Assembly: GCF_036250675.1 (NCBI RefSeq)
Contig: NZ_CP109592.1
Coordinates: 6,944,001 to 7,008,000 of the forward strand
Direction of reading: 5' to 3'
DNA: 64,000 bases
Origin: Streptomyces sp. NBC_01689
GTDB lineage: Bacteria > Actinomycetota > Actinomycetes > Streptomycetales > Streptomycetaceae
Position 1 is the first letter of the stretch. Each line of letters opens with the position of its first letter. The notes under the pieces were generated by a model, which worked only from the letters and a program-made list of their open reading frames with translations, had not been told where the DNA came from and did not search any database. The position numbers were made by a program, and so were the translations under genes. Of the stretch, positions 1-8,271 are shown in pieces.

Positions 1-1
1 C

Positions 2-1051
2 GACACCCTCGGCGCCGCGCTGGGCACCCGCACCGGCGCGGAGCCCGTCGAAGCCGCCCCCGGCCTCACCGCCTGGCGTCCCGACGCGACCGAACGCTTC
101 CGCGAGGACCTCGCCGCCTTCCAGGACCGCGCGACCACCGCCCTCGATCTGCTCGGCGCCGCCCGGCTGGACGCCGAGGAGCTCACCCCGCTGCCCGGCG
201 CCGAGGAACTGGCCCTGCTGCGCGCCCTGCGCGACGCGGCGACCTCGGAGAGGTACGACCTCCTGGTCGTCGACCTCCCCCCGACCCCCGAGGCTCTCGC
301 CCTGCTGGCGCTCCCCGAGGAACTGCGCCGCTATCTGCGCCGGCTGCTCCCCGCGGAACGCCAGGCCGCCCGCGCCCTGCGGCCCGTCCTCGGCCGGCTC
401 GCCGGGGTCCCGATGCCCGCCGAGTGGCTCTACGAGACGGCGGCGCGCTGGGACGGGGAGCTGGCCGCCGTGGAAGCGGTCGTCGGGGACCGCGCCACGA
501 CCGTACGGGTGGTCGCCGAACCCGGACCGGCCGGCACCGACGCCGTCCGCACCGCCGTCACCGGCTTCGCGCTGCGCGGTCTGCGCGTCGAGACACTGCT
601 CGCCAACCGCGTGCTGCCCGCCGCCACCCCGGACGCCTGGCTGGGCGCCCTCGCCGCGCAGCAGCACAAGGCGCTCGACGAATGGCGGGAGACGTACACC
701 GTCCACGAGACCGCGCACCTGGGCCGCGATCCGCGCGGCGCCGACGACCTCGGCGCGCTCCCGGTGCCGGGTGTCAACGAGACGCCGCCCCCGGTCGAGT
801 GGCCCGTCCTCGACCACCTCGCCGACGACGGCGTCCTCGTGTGGCACATCCCGCTCCCCGGCGCGATACGCGAGGAACTGGACCTGATCCGCAGGGGCGA
901 CGAACTGGTCCTCACCGTGGGGCAGTTCCGCCGGATCGTGCCGCTGCCGTCCGCCCTGCGCCGCTGTGGCGTGGACGGTGCCGCGCTGCGTGAGGGGGAA
1001 CTGCGGATCCGTTTCGCCCCGGACCCCGATCTGTGGCCGCGCGCACGGTGA
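2..1051 (+). CDS. ArsA-like anion-transporting ATPase, C-terminal part (5' truncated)
   Basis: The frame is open from the first bases of the window, so the gene begins upstream and only about 349 codons are visible. The translation carries an ArsA/GET3-like C-terminal half. A hydrophobic strand followed by an Asp-Leu-Pro-Pro-Thr-Pro segment near base 270 looks like the switch region. The later segment ending in LLANRVLP resembles the nucleotide-binding strand seen in actinobacterial ArsA paralogues. The Walker A loop should lie upstream and cannot be checked. Actinobacterial ArsA-like proteins of this kind often occur in pairs and have no shown arsenic role. It lies 57 bp upstream of a DUF5304-type gene on the same strand, so co-transcription is likely. 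The family call is fairly secure; the substrate is unknown. Confidence 0.75.
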   Translation, partial: DTLGAALGTRTGAEPVEAAPGLTAWRPDATERFREDLAAFQDRATTALDLLGAARLDAEELTPLPGAEELALLRALRDAATSERYDLLVVDLPPTPEALALLALPEELRRYLRRLLPAERQAARALRPVLGRLAGVPMPAEWLYETAARWDGELAAVEAVVGDRATTVRVVAEPGPAGTDAVRTAVTGFALRGLRVETLLANRVLPAATPDAWLGALAAQQHKALDEWRETYTVHETAHLGRDPRGADDLGALPVPGVNETPPPVEWPVLDHLADDGVLVWHIPLPGAIREELDLIRRGDELVLTVGQFRRIVPLPSALRRCGVDGAALREGELRIRFAPDPDLWPRAR

Positions 1052-1108
1052 ACCGGGTACCCCTGTTCGGGTAACGTCGAAGGGAGGAACCGTAGGCAGG
1101 AGCCCGCC

Positions 1109-1579
1109 ATGAGCGAAGAGCGCCCCACGTCCGACGCCGCTCAGCAGGAGACGGTGGACGAAGCGCGCGTCAGCGACGCCGACGCCTGGGCGAAGGCGTG
1201 CGCCGAGGATCTCGCGGCGGAGAAGGCCCGCCGCCGCACCCAGTACGGGCCACCGCCGGGCTCCGCCTCCGAGGAACTGCGCAAGCTCGTCGACGCGGTC
1301 GCCGACAAACTGTCCGGACTGAACTCACCGCTGTTCGGCGCGATCGCCTCGGGCACCGCCCAGCAGATGGTCAGCCAGGTCGTGCAGCAGGCCAAGGCGG
1401 CCGTCGAACCCGTCATGGAACGCAACCCCGACGTCTTCGACCACCTCGCGGCCGCGGGCTCCGAGCTGCTCGCCGCGTACCGCTCGGCCGTCGAGGCGCA
1501 GGAACGGCGCTGGACGACCCGGGACACCGGCCCGCACGACGAGGGCACCGGTCCGGGGGAGCGGATTGACTTGGACTGA
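1109..1579 (+). CDS. DUF5304-type conserved actinobacterial protein
   Basis: This 156-residue acidic protein has no signal peptide or membrane segment. The central part, roughly residues 40-110, is predicted amphipathic helix (SEELRKLVDAVADKL, then AQQMVSQVVQQAKAAVEPVM). Both ends are hydrophilic and probably disordered. The ATG is preceded by GGAGG-like sequence about 22 bases upstream and by CAGGAG closer in, which fits the chosen start. It sits between an ArsA-like ATPase and glucokinase, an order conserved in Streptomyces. I recognise the family as one of unknown function and infer no role beyond possible co-expression with the upstream ATPase. Confidence 0.8.
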   Translation: MSEERPTSDAAQQETVDEARVSDADAWAKACAEDLAAEKARRRTQYGPPPGSASEELRKLVDAVADKLSGLNSPLFGAIASGTAQQMVSQVVQQAKAAVEPVMERNPDVFDHLAAAGSELLAAYRSAVEAQERRWTTRDTGPHDEGTGPGERIDLD

Positions 1580-1633
1580 AGGCCGCTCGGGTACGGTTGG
1601 CCGTAGCGGGGCTCGACCGAAACTGAGGGATTC

Positions 1634-2587
1634 ATGGGACTCACCATCGGCGTCGACATCGGCGGCACGAAGATCGCGGCCGGTGTGGTCGACGAGGAAG
1701 GCAACATCCTCTCGACGCACAAGGTGCCGACTCCCAGCACGCCGCAGGGCATCGTGGACGCCATCGCCGCCGCCGTCGAGGGTGCGCGAGCCGGTCACGA
1801 CATCGTCGGGGTGGGCATCGGTGCGGCCGGTTACGTGAACCGCCAGCGCTCGACGGTCTACTTCGCGCCCAACATCGACTGGCGGCAGGAGCCGCTCAAG
1901 GCCGAGGTCGAGGCGCGCGTGGGGCTGCCGGTCGTGGTGGAGAACGACGCGAACGCGGCGGCGTGGGGCGAGTACAAGTTCGGCGCGGGCAAGGGCCACC
2001 GGAACGTCATCTGCATCACGCTGGGCACGGGCCTCGGCGGCGGCATCATCATCGGCAACAAGCTGCGCCGCGGGCACTTCGGTGTGGCCGCCGAGTTCGG
2101 CCACATCCGGATGGTGCCGGACGGTCTGCTGTGCGGCTGCGGCTCGCAGGGCTGCTGGGAGCAGTACGCCTCCGGCCGCGCCCTGGTTCGCTACGCCAAG
2201 CAGCGGGCCAACGCCACCCCCGAGAACGCGGAGATCCTGCTCGCGCTGGGCGACGGCAACCCCGACGGCATCGAGGGCAAGCACATCTCGGTGGCCGCGC
2301 GGCAGGGCGACCCGGTCGCCGTGGACTCCTACCGCGAGCTGGCCCGCTGGGCCGGCGCGGGCCTCGCCGACCTCGCGTCGCTCTTCGACCCGTCGGCCTT
2401 CATCGTCGGCGGCGGCCTGTCGGACGAGGGCGAACTGGTCCTCGACCCCATCCGGAAGTCGTACAAGCGCTGGCTCGTCGGAGGCAACTGGCGCCCCGTG
2501 GCCGATGTGATCGCCGCCCAGCTCGGCAACAAGGCCGGACTCGTGGGCGCGGCGGACCTGGCCCGGGAGCCCGACCCGATCATGTGA
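1634..2587 (+). CDS. glkA: Glucokinase, ROK family
   Basis: ATP-dependent glucokinase that phosphorylates glucose to glucose-6-phosphate in the cytoplasm. In Streptomyces GlkA also mediates glucose repression (family knowledge). The 317-residue length matches the Streptomyces enzyme. The N-terminal phosphate loop reads GVDIGGTK (residues 6-13), a second nucleotide loop TLGTGLGGG follows near residue 135, and the ROK zinc motif CGCGSQGCWE lies near residue 170 just after EFGH. The start is an ATG about 8 bases after GAGGG. The gene follows a DUF5304-type gene after 54 bp and probably has its own promoter in that gap. Its ROK zinc Cys residues are all present, so the enzyme should be functional. 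Confidence 0.95.
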   Translation: MGLTIGVDIGGTKIAAGVVDEEGNILSTHKVPTPSTPQGIVDAIAAAVEGARAGHDIVGVGIGAAGYVNRQRSTVYFAPNIDWRQEPLKAEVEARVGLPVVVENDANAAAWGEYKFGAGKGHRNVICITLGTGLGGGIIIGNKLRRGHFGVAAEFGHIRMVPDGLLCGCGSQGCWEQYASGRALVRYAKQRANATPENAEILLALGDGNPDGIEGKHISVAARQGDPVAVDSYRELARWAGAGLADLASLFDPSAFIVGGGLSDEGELVLDPIRKSYKRWLVGGNWRPVADVIAAQLGNKAGLVGAADLAREPDPIM

Positions 2588-2809
2588 CCCCCTGTGACCA
2601 CCCGACAGCGCCCGCCGGCCCCCGAGGACGGCGGGCGCCGTCGTACGGGGCCTTCCCCAGGGCGCGGGAGCGCGCGGGCTGGCACGGCTCCCGGCAGCCG
2701 GGACGGGACCGGCCCCGGCGTGCGGCCGACCGCGGCCCACCCGCGGCCGAGGACCGGACCGCCCCCGATTTCCCCCCACCCGGCGGAGCGCCCCCGTATC
2801 TTGATCGGC

Positions 2810-3562
2810 ATGGCGACGACCCCGCTGCCCCACTCCCGCACCGAACCCGACGGCTCCGCCGTCGTCCGGGTGCTCAGCTACAACATCCGCTCGATGCGCG
2901 ACGACACCGGCGCCCTCGCGCGGGTGATCGGCGCCTGCGCGCCGGACCTCGTCCTGGTCCAGGAAGCCCCCCGCTTCTTCCGCTGGCGCAAGAAGCTGGC
3001 CCGTCTCGCGGCCGCTTCCGACCAGATGATCCTCTCCGGCGGCGCCCCGGCGGCCGGCCCCGCGCTCCTGTGCTCCCTGCGGGCCACCGTCGAGCGGACC
3101 GAGGACGTCCTGCTCCCGCTCACGCCGGGCCTGCACCGCCGAGGCTTCGCCACGGCCGTCGTCCGTTTCGGCGGTGCGCGCCTGGGCGTCCTGAGCTGCC
3201 ACCTGTCGCTCGACGGGGACGAGCGTCATGAGCAGGGCGGCCTGCTTCTTGACCGCGTCGCGGCCCTCGGCACCCCGCACGCGGTGGCGGGCGGTGACCT
3301 GAACGACCTGCCCGGGGGCCGTACCTTCCAGCGGCTCTCGGCCTCCCTCCAGGACGGCTGGGCGACCCGCCCCTGGGGCGCCGAGCACACCTGGATCCGC
3401 GACGCGCCGCACCGCCGTATCGACGCCGTCTTCGCCACGAAGGGCATCGAGGTGCTGGGCTGTGGGGTGCCGCTGGGCCTGCCCGGCGTGACGGAGACGG
3501 ACCTGAGGGCGGCCACGGACCATCTGCCCGTACTGGCCGCCCTCAGAGTGCCGGCGTCCTGA
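2810..3562 (+). CDS. Endonuclease/exonuclease/phosphatase family protein
   Basis: A 250-residue protein of the EEP fold, which covers Mg-dependent phosphodiesterases acting on nucleic acids, phosphoinositides or sphingomyelin. The order of motifs fits: YNIRS near the N terminus (metal-binding Asn), DLVLVQEAP (catalytic Glu), GGDLND (Asp and Asn), and ATDHLPV at the C terminus (Asp-His pair). An in-frame GTG at 2594 would add 72 low-complexity residues. The ATG at 2810 is preferred because the domain begins right after it, although no strong ribosome binding site is visible. It faces the minus-strand gene at 3595 across a hairpin. The substrate cannot be told from sequence. Confidence 0.8.
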   Translation: MATTPLPHSRTEPDGSAVVRVLSYNIRSMRDDTGALARVIGACAPDLVLVQEAPRFFRWRKKLARLAAASDQMILSGGAPAAGPALLCSLRATVERTEDVLLPLTPGLHRRGFATAVVRFGGARLGVLSCHLSLDGDERHEQGGLLLDRVAALGTPHAVAGGDLNDLPGGRTFQRLSASLQDGWATRPWGAEHTWIRDAPHRRIDAVFATKGIEVLGCGVPLGLPGVTETDLRAATDHLPVLAALRVPAS

Positions 3563-3567
3563 GACGC

Positions 3568-3590
3568 GGGTCCCGCGGGGCGCGGGACCC
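3568..3590. terminator. Hairpin between convergent genes
   Basis: A perfect 10-bp inverted repeat with a 3-base loop (arms GGGTCCCGCG and CGCGGGACCC) fills the 32-bp gap between two converging stop codons. It can serve both strands. It lacks a T tract, as many Streptomyces terminators do. Confidence 0.65.
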
Positions 3591-3594
3591 TGGC

Positions 3595-4296
3595 TCAGAC
3601 CACCGCGCCCCGCCCCGGATCGTCCTCGTCGTCGGCGTCGGGGTTCATGCGCATCACGAGAGTGGCGAAACCGCCCAGGAAGCCGCCGATGCCCACGGTC
3701 GCCAGCCACCAGGTCATGTCCCAGCCGAGCAGGACGGCCAGCAGGAGCACGACCGGACCGCCGATGACGGCCAGCCAGGCGAACTTGGCCGTGGTGTCGG
3801 CGGCCGGCAGCGGAGGCGGCTCGGGCGGCACGAAGTGCCCCTCGTCGTCCTCGTCGAAGTCGTCCTCGGCGGGTTCCGCCGCCCGGTAGTCACGGGGTCC
3901 GCCGACGCCGGGGGCGAAGGAGACGGAGCTGCCGAGAGCCTGTGCGGCGGAGGGCCGGTCCCCGCGCTCGTCTTCCCCGTCGGCGCCCCGGGCCGGGTCC
4001 GTCCCGCCGGTCGTGCCGGCGTCGCTCCCGTCGCCCTTGTCGCGCGGCTCGGCCTTGTCCCCGCCCCCACGGCCCGTGGGGGTGCCGTTCGTCTCCGGGC
4101 CGAGGAGCGCCAGGTCCTCGACCGACTTGAACGGTTTCGCGCCGGGCGGGTCCTTCGGTTCCTCGCCGTACCCCTCGACGATCGCCTTCCACGCGGCTTC
4201 CTCGTCGAACGGGACACCCTGTCCGTCCCCCGGGGGCCCGCCGACGGGCACGCCCTTCTCGTCGGGCTCGCCGCGTTCCGCGTCCTGCTCAGCCAC
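3595..4296 (-). CDS. Acidic protein with C-terminal membrane hairpin, unknown function
   Basis: A 233-residue protein in two parts. Residues 1-165 are hydrophilic, rich in Gly, Pro, Asp and Glu, and likely disordered; they hold a short ordered-looking stretch around AAWKAIVEGYG. Two hydrophobic segments near residues 168-190 and 192-212 form a probable membrane hairpin, followed by an acidic tail. I chose the GTG at 4296, which follows AGGAAGGG by 7 bases, over an upstream ATG that would lie inside the preceding gene. The start overlaps the end of the hydrolase gene at 4289 by 8 bp, so the two are translationally coupled. I do not recognise a function. Confidence 0.75.
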   Translation of the reverse strand: MAEQDAERGEPDEKGVPVGGPPGDGQGVPFDEEAAWKAIVEGYGEEPKDPPGAKPFKSVEDLALLGPETNGTPTGRGGGDKAEPRDKGDGSDAGTTGGTDPARGADGEDERGDRPSAAQALGSSVSFAPGVGGPRDYRAAEPAEDDFDEDDEGHFVPPEPPPLPAADTTAKFAWLAVIGGPVVLLLAVLLGWDMTWWLATVGIGGFLGGFATLVMRMNPDADDEDDPGRGAVV

Positions 4297-5098
4297 CGGT
4301 GGCCGTCCCTTCCTGCTGACCCGCCTGTACCGCGTCGGACCGCTCGCCGACGCCGGGCGCGAGCCGGCCGATGAACGCGTAGCTCTCCTCGAAGACCCGG
4401 TCCGCGTCATGGTCCAACGTCGCCACGTGGTAGCTGTGTTCCAGGAGGACCTCCGTCACATCCGTGGACGACACCCGGCCGAGGACGCGCGCCGAGTCCA
4501 CCGGCGGCACCACATGGTCCTGCGGGCTGCGCAGCAGCAGGAGCGGCTGGGTCACCTGGGGCAGCTCCCCGTCGACGATCCGGTAGAAGTTCCGCATGGA
4601 GTGCGCTGCCCGCAGGGGGACCCGGTCGTAGCCCAGTTCCGTGACCCCCTCCTTGGCGATGTCGCTCGCGATACCGCCCACGGTCGGTACGAAGTGACGG
4701 AGCAGGGGAAGGGCGTACGCGGCGGCCCCGTGCACCCTGTTCGCCGGGTTGACCACGACGATGCCGCTCACCTCGTCCCCGTGCTTCGCCGCCAGCCGCA
4801 GGGCCAGCGCGCCGCCCAGGGAGAGTCCGAGGACGAACACCCGGGTGCAGCGCTCCCGGAGGGCGCGCAGCTCGCGGTCGACCTCCGCGTACCAGTCCTG
4901 CCAGCCGGTGAGCTGCATGTCCTCCCAGCGCGTGCCGTGCCCGGGCAGCAGCGGGAGCGCGACGGTCAGCCCGCGCTCGGCGAGGAACTCGGCCCAGGGG
5001 CGCAGCGACTGGGGCGACCCAGTGAAACCGTGGCAGAGGAGGACGCCGACCTCTCCGCCCTCGTGGCGGAACGGCTCGGCTCCAGGGAGGACCGGCAC
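4289..5098 (-). CDS. Alpha/beta hydrolase (carboxylesterase / monoacylglycerol lipase-like)
   Basis: A 269-residue serine hydrolase. Oxyanion loop CHGFTGSP lies near residue 22, the nucleophile elbow GLSLGG is at residues 91-96 (Ser93), the acidic residue is probably in SPQDHVVP, and the catalytic His is in EHSYHVATLDHD near the C terminus. I place the start at GTG 5098, which has AGGAG seven bases upstream. Longer starts add a proline-rich extension with no domain. It lies divergent from the PlsC gene at 5310 and is coupled to the downstream membrane gene. The fold resembles Geobacillus-type carboxylesterase Est30 and bacterial monoacylglycerol lipase, so a lipid or ester substrate is inferred; its neighbour is an acyltransferase. 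Confidence 0.85.
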   Translation of the reverse strand: MPVLPGAEPFRHEGGEVGVLLCHGFTGSPQSLRPWAEFLAERGLTVALPLLPGHGTRWEDMQLTGWQDWYAEVDRELRALRERCTRVFVLGLSLGGALALRLAAKHGDEVSGIVVVNPANRVHGAAAYALPLLRHFVPTVGGIASDIAKEGVTELGYDRVPLRAAHSMRNFYRIVDGELPQVTQPLLLLRSPQDHVVPPVDSARVLGRVSSTDVTEVLLEHSYHVATLDHDADRVFEESYAFIGRLAPGVGERSDAVQAGQQEGTATGG

Positions 5099-5309
5099 CT
5101 TCGGTCTCCTGTTCGTCAGGACGGGCGGAACGGGACAAGGCGGGTGGGCGGACCGGAACAAGACGGGCGACCCGAACGGAGGCGGAACACGGCCCCGGAG
5201 ATCCGGGCGTACTTCACCGTACGCGACCGCACTGACACCGACCAGGGTCGTCGGGTCCTTTGACAGTCCTCCGGGATAAGGTCTGAGCGACGACACAGGA
5301 GGCATTCGG

Positions 5310-6092
5310 TTGATCTACGGCGCCATGAAGTTTTCCATCGGAGGGCCGCTGAAGCTCGCCTTCAGGCCCTGGGTGGAAGGCCTCGAGCACATTCCCGCCG
5401 AGGGCCCCGCCATCCTGGCAAGCAATCATCTGTCCTTCTCGGACTCGTTCTTCCTGCCCGCGGTCCTCGACCGCAAGGTGACCTTCATCGCGAAGGCGGA
5501 GTACTTCACGACGCCCGGCGTCAAGGGCAGGATGACCGCCGCGTTCTTCAAGGGCGTGGGGCAGCTCCCGGTGGACCGCTCCGGCGCGCGCGGCGCCGGC
5601 GAGGCGGCGGTCAAGAGCGGTATCGACGTCATCGAGCGGGGTGAGCTGTTCGGCATCTACCCGGAGGGCACGCGTTCGCCCGACGGACGCCTCTACCGCG
5701 GCAAACCGGGCGGCCTCGCGCGGGTGGCCCTCGCCACCGGCGCCCCGGTCATCCCGGTCGCCATGATCGACACCGAGAAGATCCAGCCGCCGGGCAAGGT
5801 GATGCCCAAGCTGATGCGTCCGGGCATCCGCATCGGCGAGCCGCTCGACTTCAGCCGCTACAGCGGCATGGAGCACGACCGCTTCGTGCTGCGCGCGGTG
5901 ACCGACGAGGTCATGTACGAGATCATGAAGCTGTCCGGCCAGGAGTACGTCGACATCTACGCGACCGCGGCCAAGCGGCAGCTCGCGGACGCGGCGAAGG
6001 CCGAGAAGCAGGCGCAGAAGGAAGCGGAACAGGCGCAGAAGGAGGCCGCGAAGGCGGCCGGGACCGAAGAGGGACGGGCGGGCGGCTCCTAG
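5310..6092 (+). CDS. 1-acyl-sn-glycerol-3-phosphate acyltransferase (PlsC-like)
   Basis: Membrane-associated enzyme of phospholipid synthesis that adds the second acyl chain to lysophosphatidic acid. The catalytic HX4D box is intact as NHLSFSD (His40, Asp45), and the substrate-binding block YPEGTRSPDG lies near residue 115. The last 40 residues form a Lys/Glu/Ala-rich helix with repeated QKEAEQAQKEAAK, a probable coiled tail. The start is a TTG with AGGAGG seven bases upstream; an internal ATG at 5325 is an alternative. It is divergent from the esterase and upstream of the MacS-like kinase. Actinobacteria carry several PlsC paralogues, so the exact acyl acceptor is not fixed. Confidence 0.85.
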   Translation: MIYGAMKFSIGGPLKLAFRPWVEGLEHIPAEGPAILASNHLSFSDSFFLPAVLDRKVTFIAKAEYFTTPGVKGRMTAAFFKGVGQLPVDRSGARGAGEAAVKSGIDVIERGELFGIYPEGTRSPDGRLYRGKPGGLARVALATGAPVIPVAMIDTEKIQPPGKVMPKLMRPGIRIGEPLDFSRYSGMEHDRFVLRAVTDEVMYEIMKLSGQEYVDIYATAAKRQLADAAKAEKQAQKEAEQAQKEAAKAAGTEEGRAGGS

Positions 6093-6125
6093 ACGCTCGC
6101 GTCGGAGGCGGTTGGGGCGGGGGGC

Positions 6126-7319
6126 ATGGCCAAGCGCGAGAGAGTCATGAGGATGTCGGTCGAGCAGCCGCTGTGGCGTGCGCTCACCGCGTACCGCGTG
6201 CTGACGATGCTGTACGCGATCGGCCTCTTCGGGTTCGCGACCGATCGGTTCGCCCGCCCCTGGGTGGCCGTCGGCTACTACGCCGTCCTGTTCGTCTGGA
6301 CCCTCGCGACCCTCCCCAGGGTGGCGAACGCGGCGAGCTGCACCAAGCGGTTCCTCGCCGCCGACCTCGCCGTGGCGCTCACCGGCATCCTCCTCACCCC
6401 GGTCGCGGTCACCCACCACGGCATCGTGACCGGCGGGCCGACGCTCCCCTCGATATGGACCGCGGGCTCCGTCCTGGCCTTCGCCATCAAGGGCGGCTGG
6501 CGCTGGGCGGCCTTCGCGTCCACGCTCGTCGCGGCCGCCAACCTGGTCGAGCGCGGCGCCCCGACCCGGGACACCGTCCACAACGTGATCCTCGTCTGGG
6601 TGGCGTCCATCGCCATCGGCTACGTCGTCGAGGTCGCCCGCGCCTCCGAGCTCACCCTCGCCCGCGCCCTGGAGATCGAGGCCGCCACCCGAGAACGCGA
6701 GCGCCTCGCCCGTGACATCCACGACGGGGTCCTGCAGGTCCTCGCCATGGTGCAGCGGCGCGGCGGCGCCCTCGGCGGCGAGGCCGCGGAGCTGGGCCGG
6801 ATGGCGGGCGAGCAGGAGGTGGCACTGCGCACGCTGGTCTCCGGCGGACTGCTGCCCGTCTCCCGGGTGTCCGAGGACGCCGCGCTCGGCGCGGTGGTAC
6901 GGGCCGTCGAGGAGCCCGACGACGACGCGGGCCCCGTCGACCTGCGCGTGCTGCTCGCCCGGTACGCCACCGCGCGCGTGACCCTCTCCGAGCCGGGCGC
7001 CCCGGTGCCGTTGCCCGCGGTGGCCGCCCGGGAGCTGGCCGCAGCCGTCGGCGCCGCCCTGGACAATGTGCGCAGACACGTCGGGGAGAGCGCCCGTGCC
7101 TGGATCCTGGTCGAGGACGAGCCGGACGCGGTGATCGTGACCGTGCGCGACGACGGCCCGGGCATCCCCGAGGGGCGGCTCGCCCAGGCCGAGGGGGAGG
7201 GGCGGCTCGGCGTGGCCCTGTCGATCCGCGGGCGGCTGCGCGAGCTGGGCGGCGCGGCCGAACTGATCTCGGTCCCGGGCCAGGGCACGGAGGTCGAGCT
7301 GAAGGTACCGAAGGCCTGA
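6126..7319 (+). CDS. macS: MacS-like sensor histidine kinase (DUF5931 type)
   Basis: Membrane sensor of a two-component system. Residues 15-175 carry about five to six hydrophobic segments. The dimerisation block with the phosphoacceptor is ERLARDIHDGVLQ (His199), a NarL-partner (HisKA_3-like) arrangement. The ATPase domain has the N box near residue 305 (LDNVRRH) and DDGPGIPEG. The 397-residue length and position next to a LuxR-type regulator and pfkA match the Streptomyces MacRS system (SCO2120/2121), reported to affect morphology and actinorhodin. The ATG at 6126 is used; an ATG nine codons later is possible. A small ORF lies between this gene and its regulator. Confidence 0.85.
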   Translation: MAKRERVMRMSVEQPLWRALTAYRVLTMLYAIGLFGFATDRFARPWVAVGYYAVLFVWTLATLPRVANAASCTKRFLAADLAVALTGILLTPVAVTHHGIVTGGPTLPSIWTAGSVLAFAIKGGWRWAAFASTLVAAANLVERGAPTRDTVHNVILVWVASIAIGYVVEVARASELTLARALEIEAATRERERLARDIHDGVLQVLAMVQRRGGALGGEAAELGRMAGEQEVALRTLVSGGLLPVSRVSEDAALGAVVRAVEEPDDDAGPVDLRVLLARYATARVTLSEPGAPVPLPAVAARELAAAVGAALDNVRRHVGESARAWILVEDEPDAVIVTVRDDGPGIPEGRLAQAEGEGRLGVALSIRGRLRELGGAAELISVPGQGTEVELKVPKA

Positions 7320-7347
7320 CGGCGAAAGCTGGACGGACGGGGCGGGC

Positions 7348-7437
7348 ATGGCAGACACAGAGATGACGGACGTGACAGACGTGACAGACGTGGCGGACGT
7401 GGCGGATACGACGGAACAGGGGGAGCGGCGGACATGA
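7348..7437 (+). CDS. Possible 29-residue linker ORF between sensor and regulator genes
   Basis: An ATG-initiated 29-codon ORF lies between macS and macR. Its product is hydrophilic and repeats the triad V-T-D / V-A-D four times. The coding DNA is a 9-base tandem repeat (GACGTGACA, then GACGTGGCG). Its TGA overlaps the regulator's ATG as ATGA, so it could couple regulator translation to upstream reading. The binding site before it is weak. It may be a real small protein, a coupling device, or a chance frame over a repeat. Confidence 0.35.
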   Translation: MADTEMTDVTDVTDVADVADTTEQGERRT

Positions 7438-8126
7438 CGGAGGCGGAGCGGCAGGTGGGCGAGGACCCGATCAAGGTCATGGTGGTGGACGACCACCCCA
7501 TGTGGCGCGACGCGGTGGCCCGCGATCTCGCCGCGGCCGGTTTCGCCGTGGTGGCCACGGCGGGCGACGGTGAGCAGGCCGTACGGCGGGCCAGGGCGGC
7601 CGGCCCGGACGTTCTCGTGCTGGACCTGAACCTGCCGGCCAAGCCCGGTGTCCAGGTCTGCAAGGAACTGGTCGGAGCCGACCCGGCGCTGCGCGTCCTC
7701 GTGCTGTCGGCCAGCGGGGAGCACGCGGACGTGCTGGAGGCGGTGAAGTCCGGGGCGACCGGCTATCTGCTGAAGTCGGCGTCCACGGAGGAGCTGACCG
7801 AGGCGGTGCGCCGGACGGCGGCCGGTGACCCGGTGTTCACCCCGGGCCTCGCGGGTCTGGTCCTCGGTGAGTACCGCAGGCTCGCCTCCGAGCCGGTGCC
7901 GGCCGCGGGCGCGGGCGAGCCCAAGGCCCCGCAGCTGACCGACCGGGAGACGGAGGTGCTGCGCCTGGTGGCGAAGGGCCTGAGCTACAAGCAGATCGCG
8001 GAGCGGCTGGTCATCTCCCACCGCACGGTCCAGAACCACGTGCAGAACACCCTGGGCAAGCTCCAGCTGCACAACCGGGTGGAGCTGGTCCGCTATGCCA
8101 TAGAACGTGGTCTTGACGAGGCGTAA
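7434..8126 (+). CDS. macR: MacR-like response regulator, NarL/LuxR family
   Basis: A 230-residue transcription regulator. The receiver domain spans residues 13-130 with the acidic pocket VVDDH (Asp19, Asp20), the phosphoacceptor Asp64 in LVLDLNLP, and Lys113 in YLLKS. A LuxR-type helix-turn-helix covers residues 165-225 (LTDRETEVLRLVAKGLSYKQIA, shown in two parts: LTDRETEVLRL and VAKGLSYKQIA). The ATG follows GGGGAG by about 8 bases. It is the natural partner of the adjacent kinase. MacR of Streptomyces is reported to bind TGAGTAC-N2-GTACTCA; I find no full copy of that palindrome in this window. Confidence 0.88.
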   Translation: MTEAERQVGEDPIKVMVVDDHPMWRDAVARDLAAAGFAVVATAGDGEQAVRRARAAGPDVLVLDLNLPAKPGVQVCKELVGADPALRVLVLSASGEHADVLEAVKSGATGYLLKSASTEELTEAVRRTAAGDPVFTPGLAGLVLGEYRRLASEPVPAAGAGEPKAPQLTDRETEVLRLVAKGLSYKQIAERLVISHRTVQNHVQNTLGKLQLHNRVELVRYAIERGLDEA

Positions 8127-8211
8127 ACCCGGTGTTGTCCACCATCGAGTGAATGACGAGTGATCAACACCCGCACATTTCAACGGAATTGCCCTTCCGC
8201 CCCATGACGAA

Positions 8212-8225
8212 GTGACCTGGATCAC
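8212..8225. promoter_or_regulatory. CRP-like palindrome upstream of pfkA
   Basis: GTGA-N6-TCAC (bases 8212-8225) lies 47-60 bp before the pfkA start. The spacing and arms match the CRP-family half-site pattern. No experiment supports it here; such 8-base palindromes also arise by chance. Confidence 0.35.
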
Positions 8226-8271
8226 TATTAGCGTGAGTCCCCTCAGGCAATCGCGGCGAAGGGACTTTTCC

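Noticed and set aside
1325..3709. A 794-codon minus-strand frame opposite glkA
   Set aside because: Low-complexity translation with no motifs, fully antisense to glucokinase and its neighbours.
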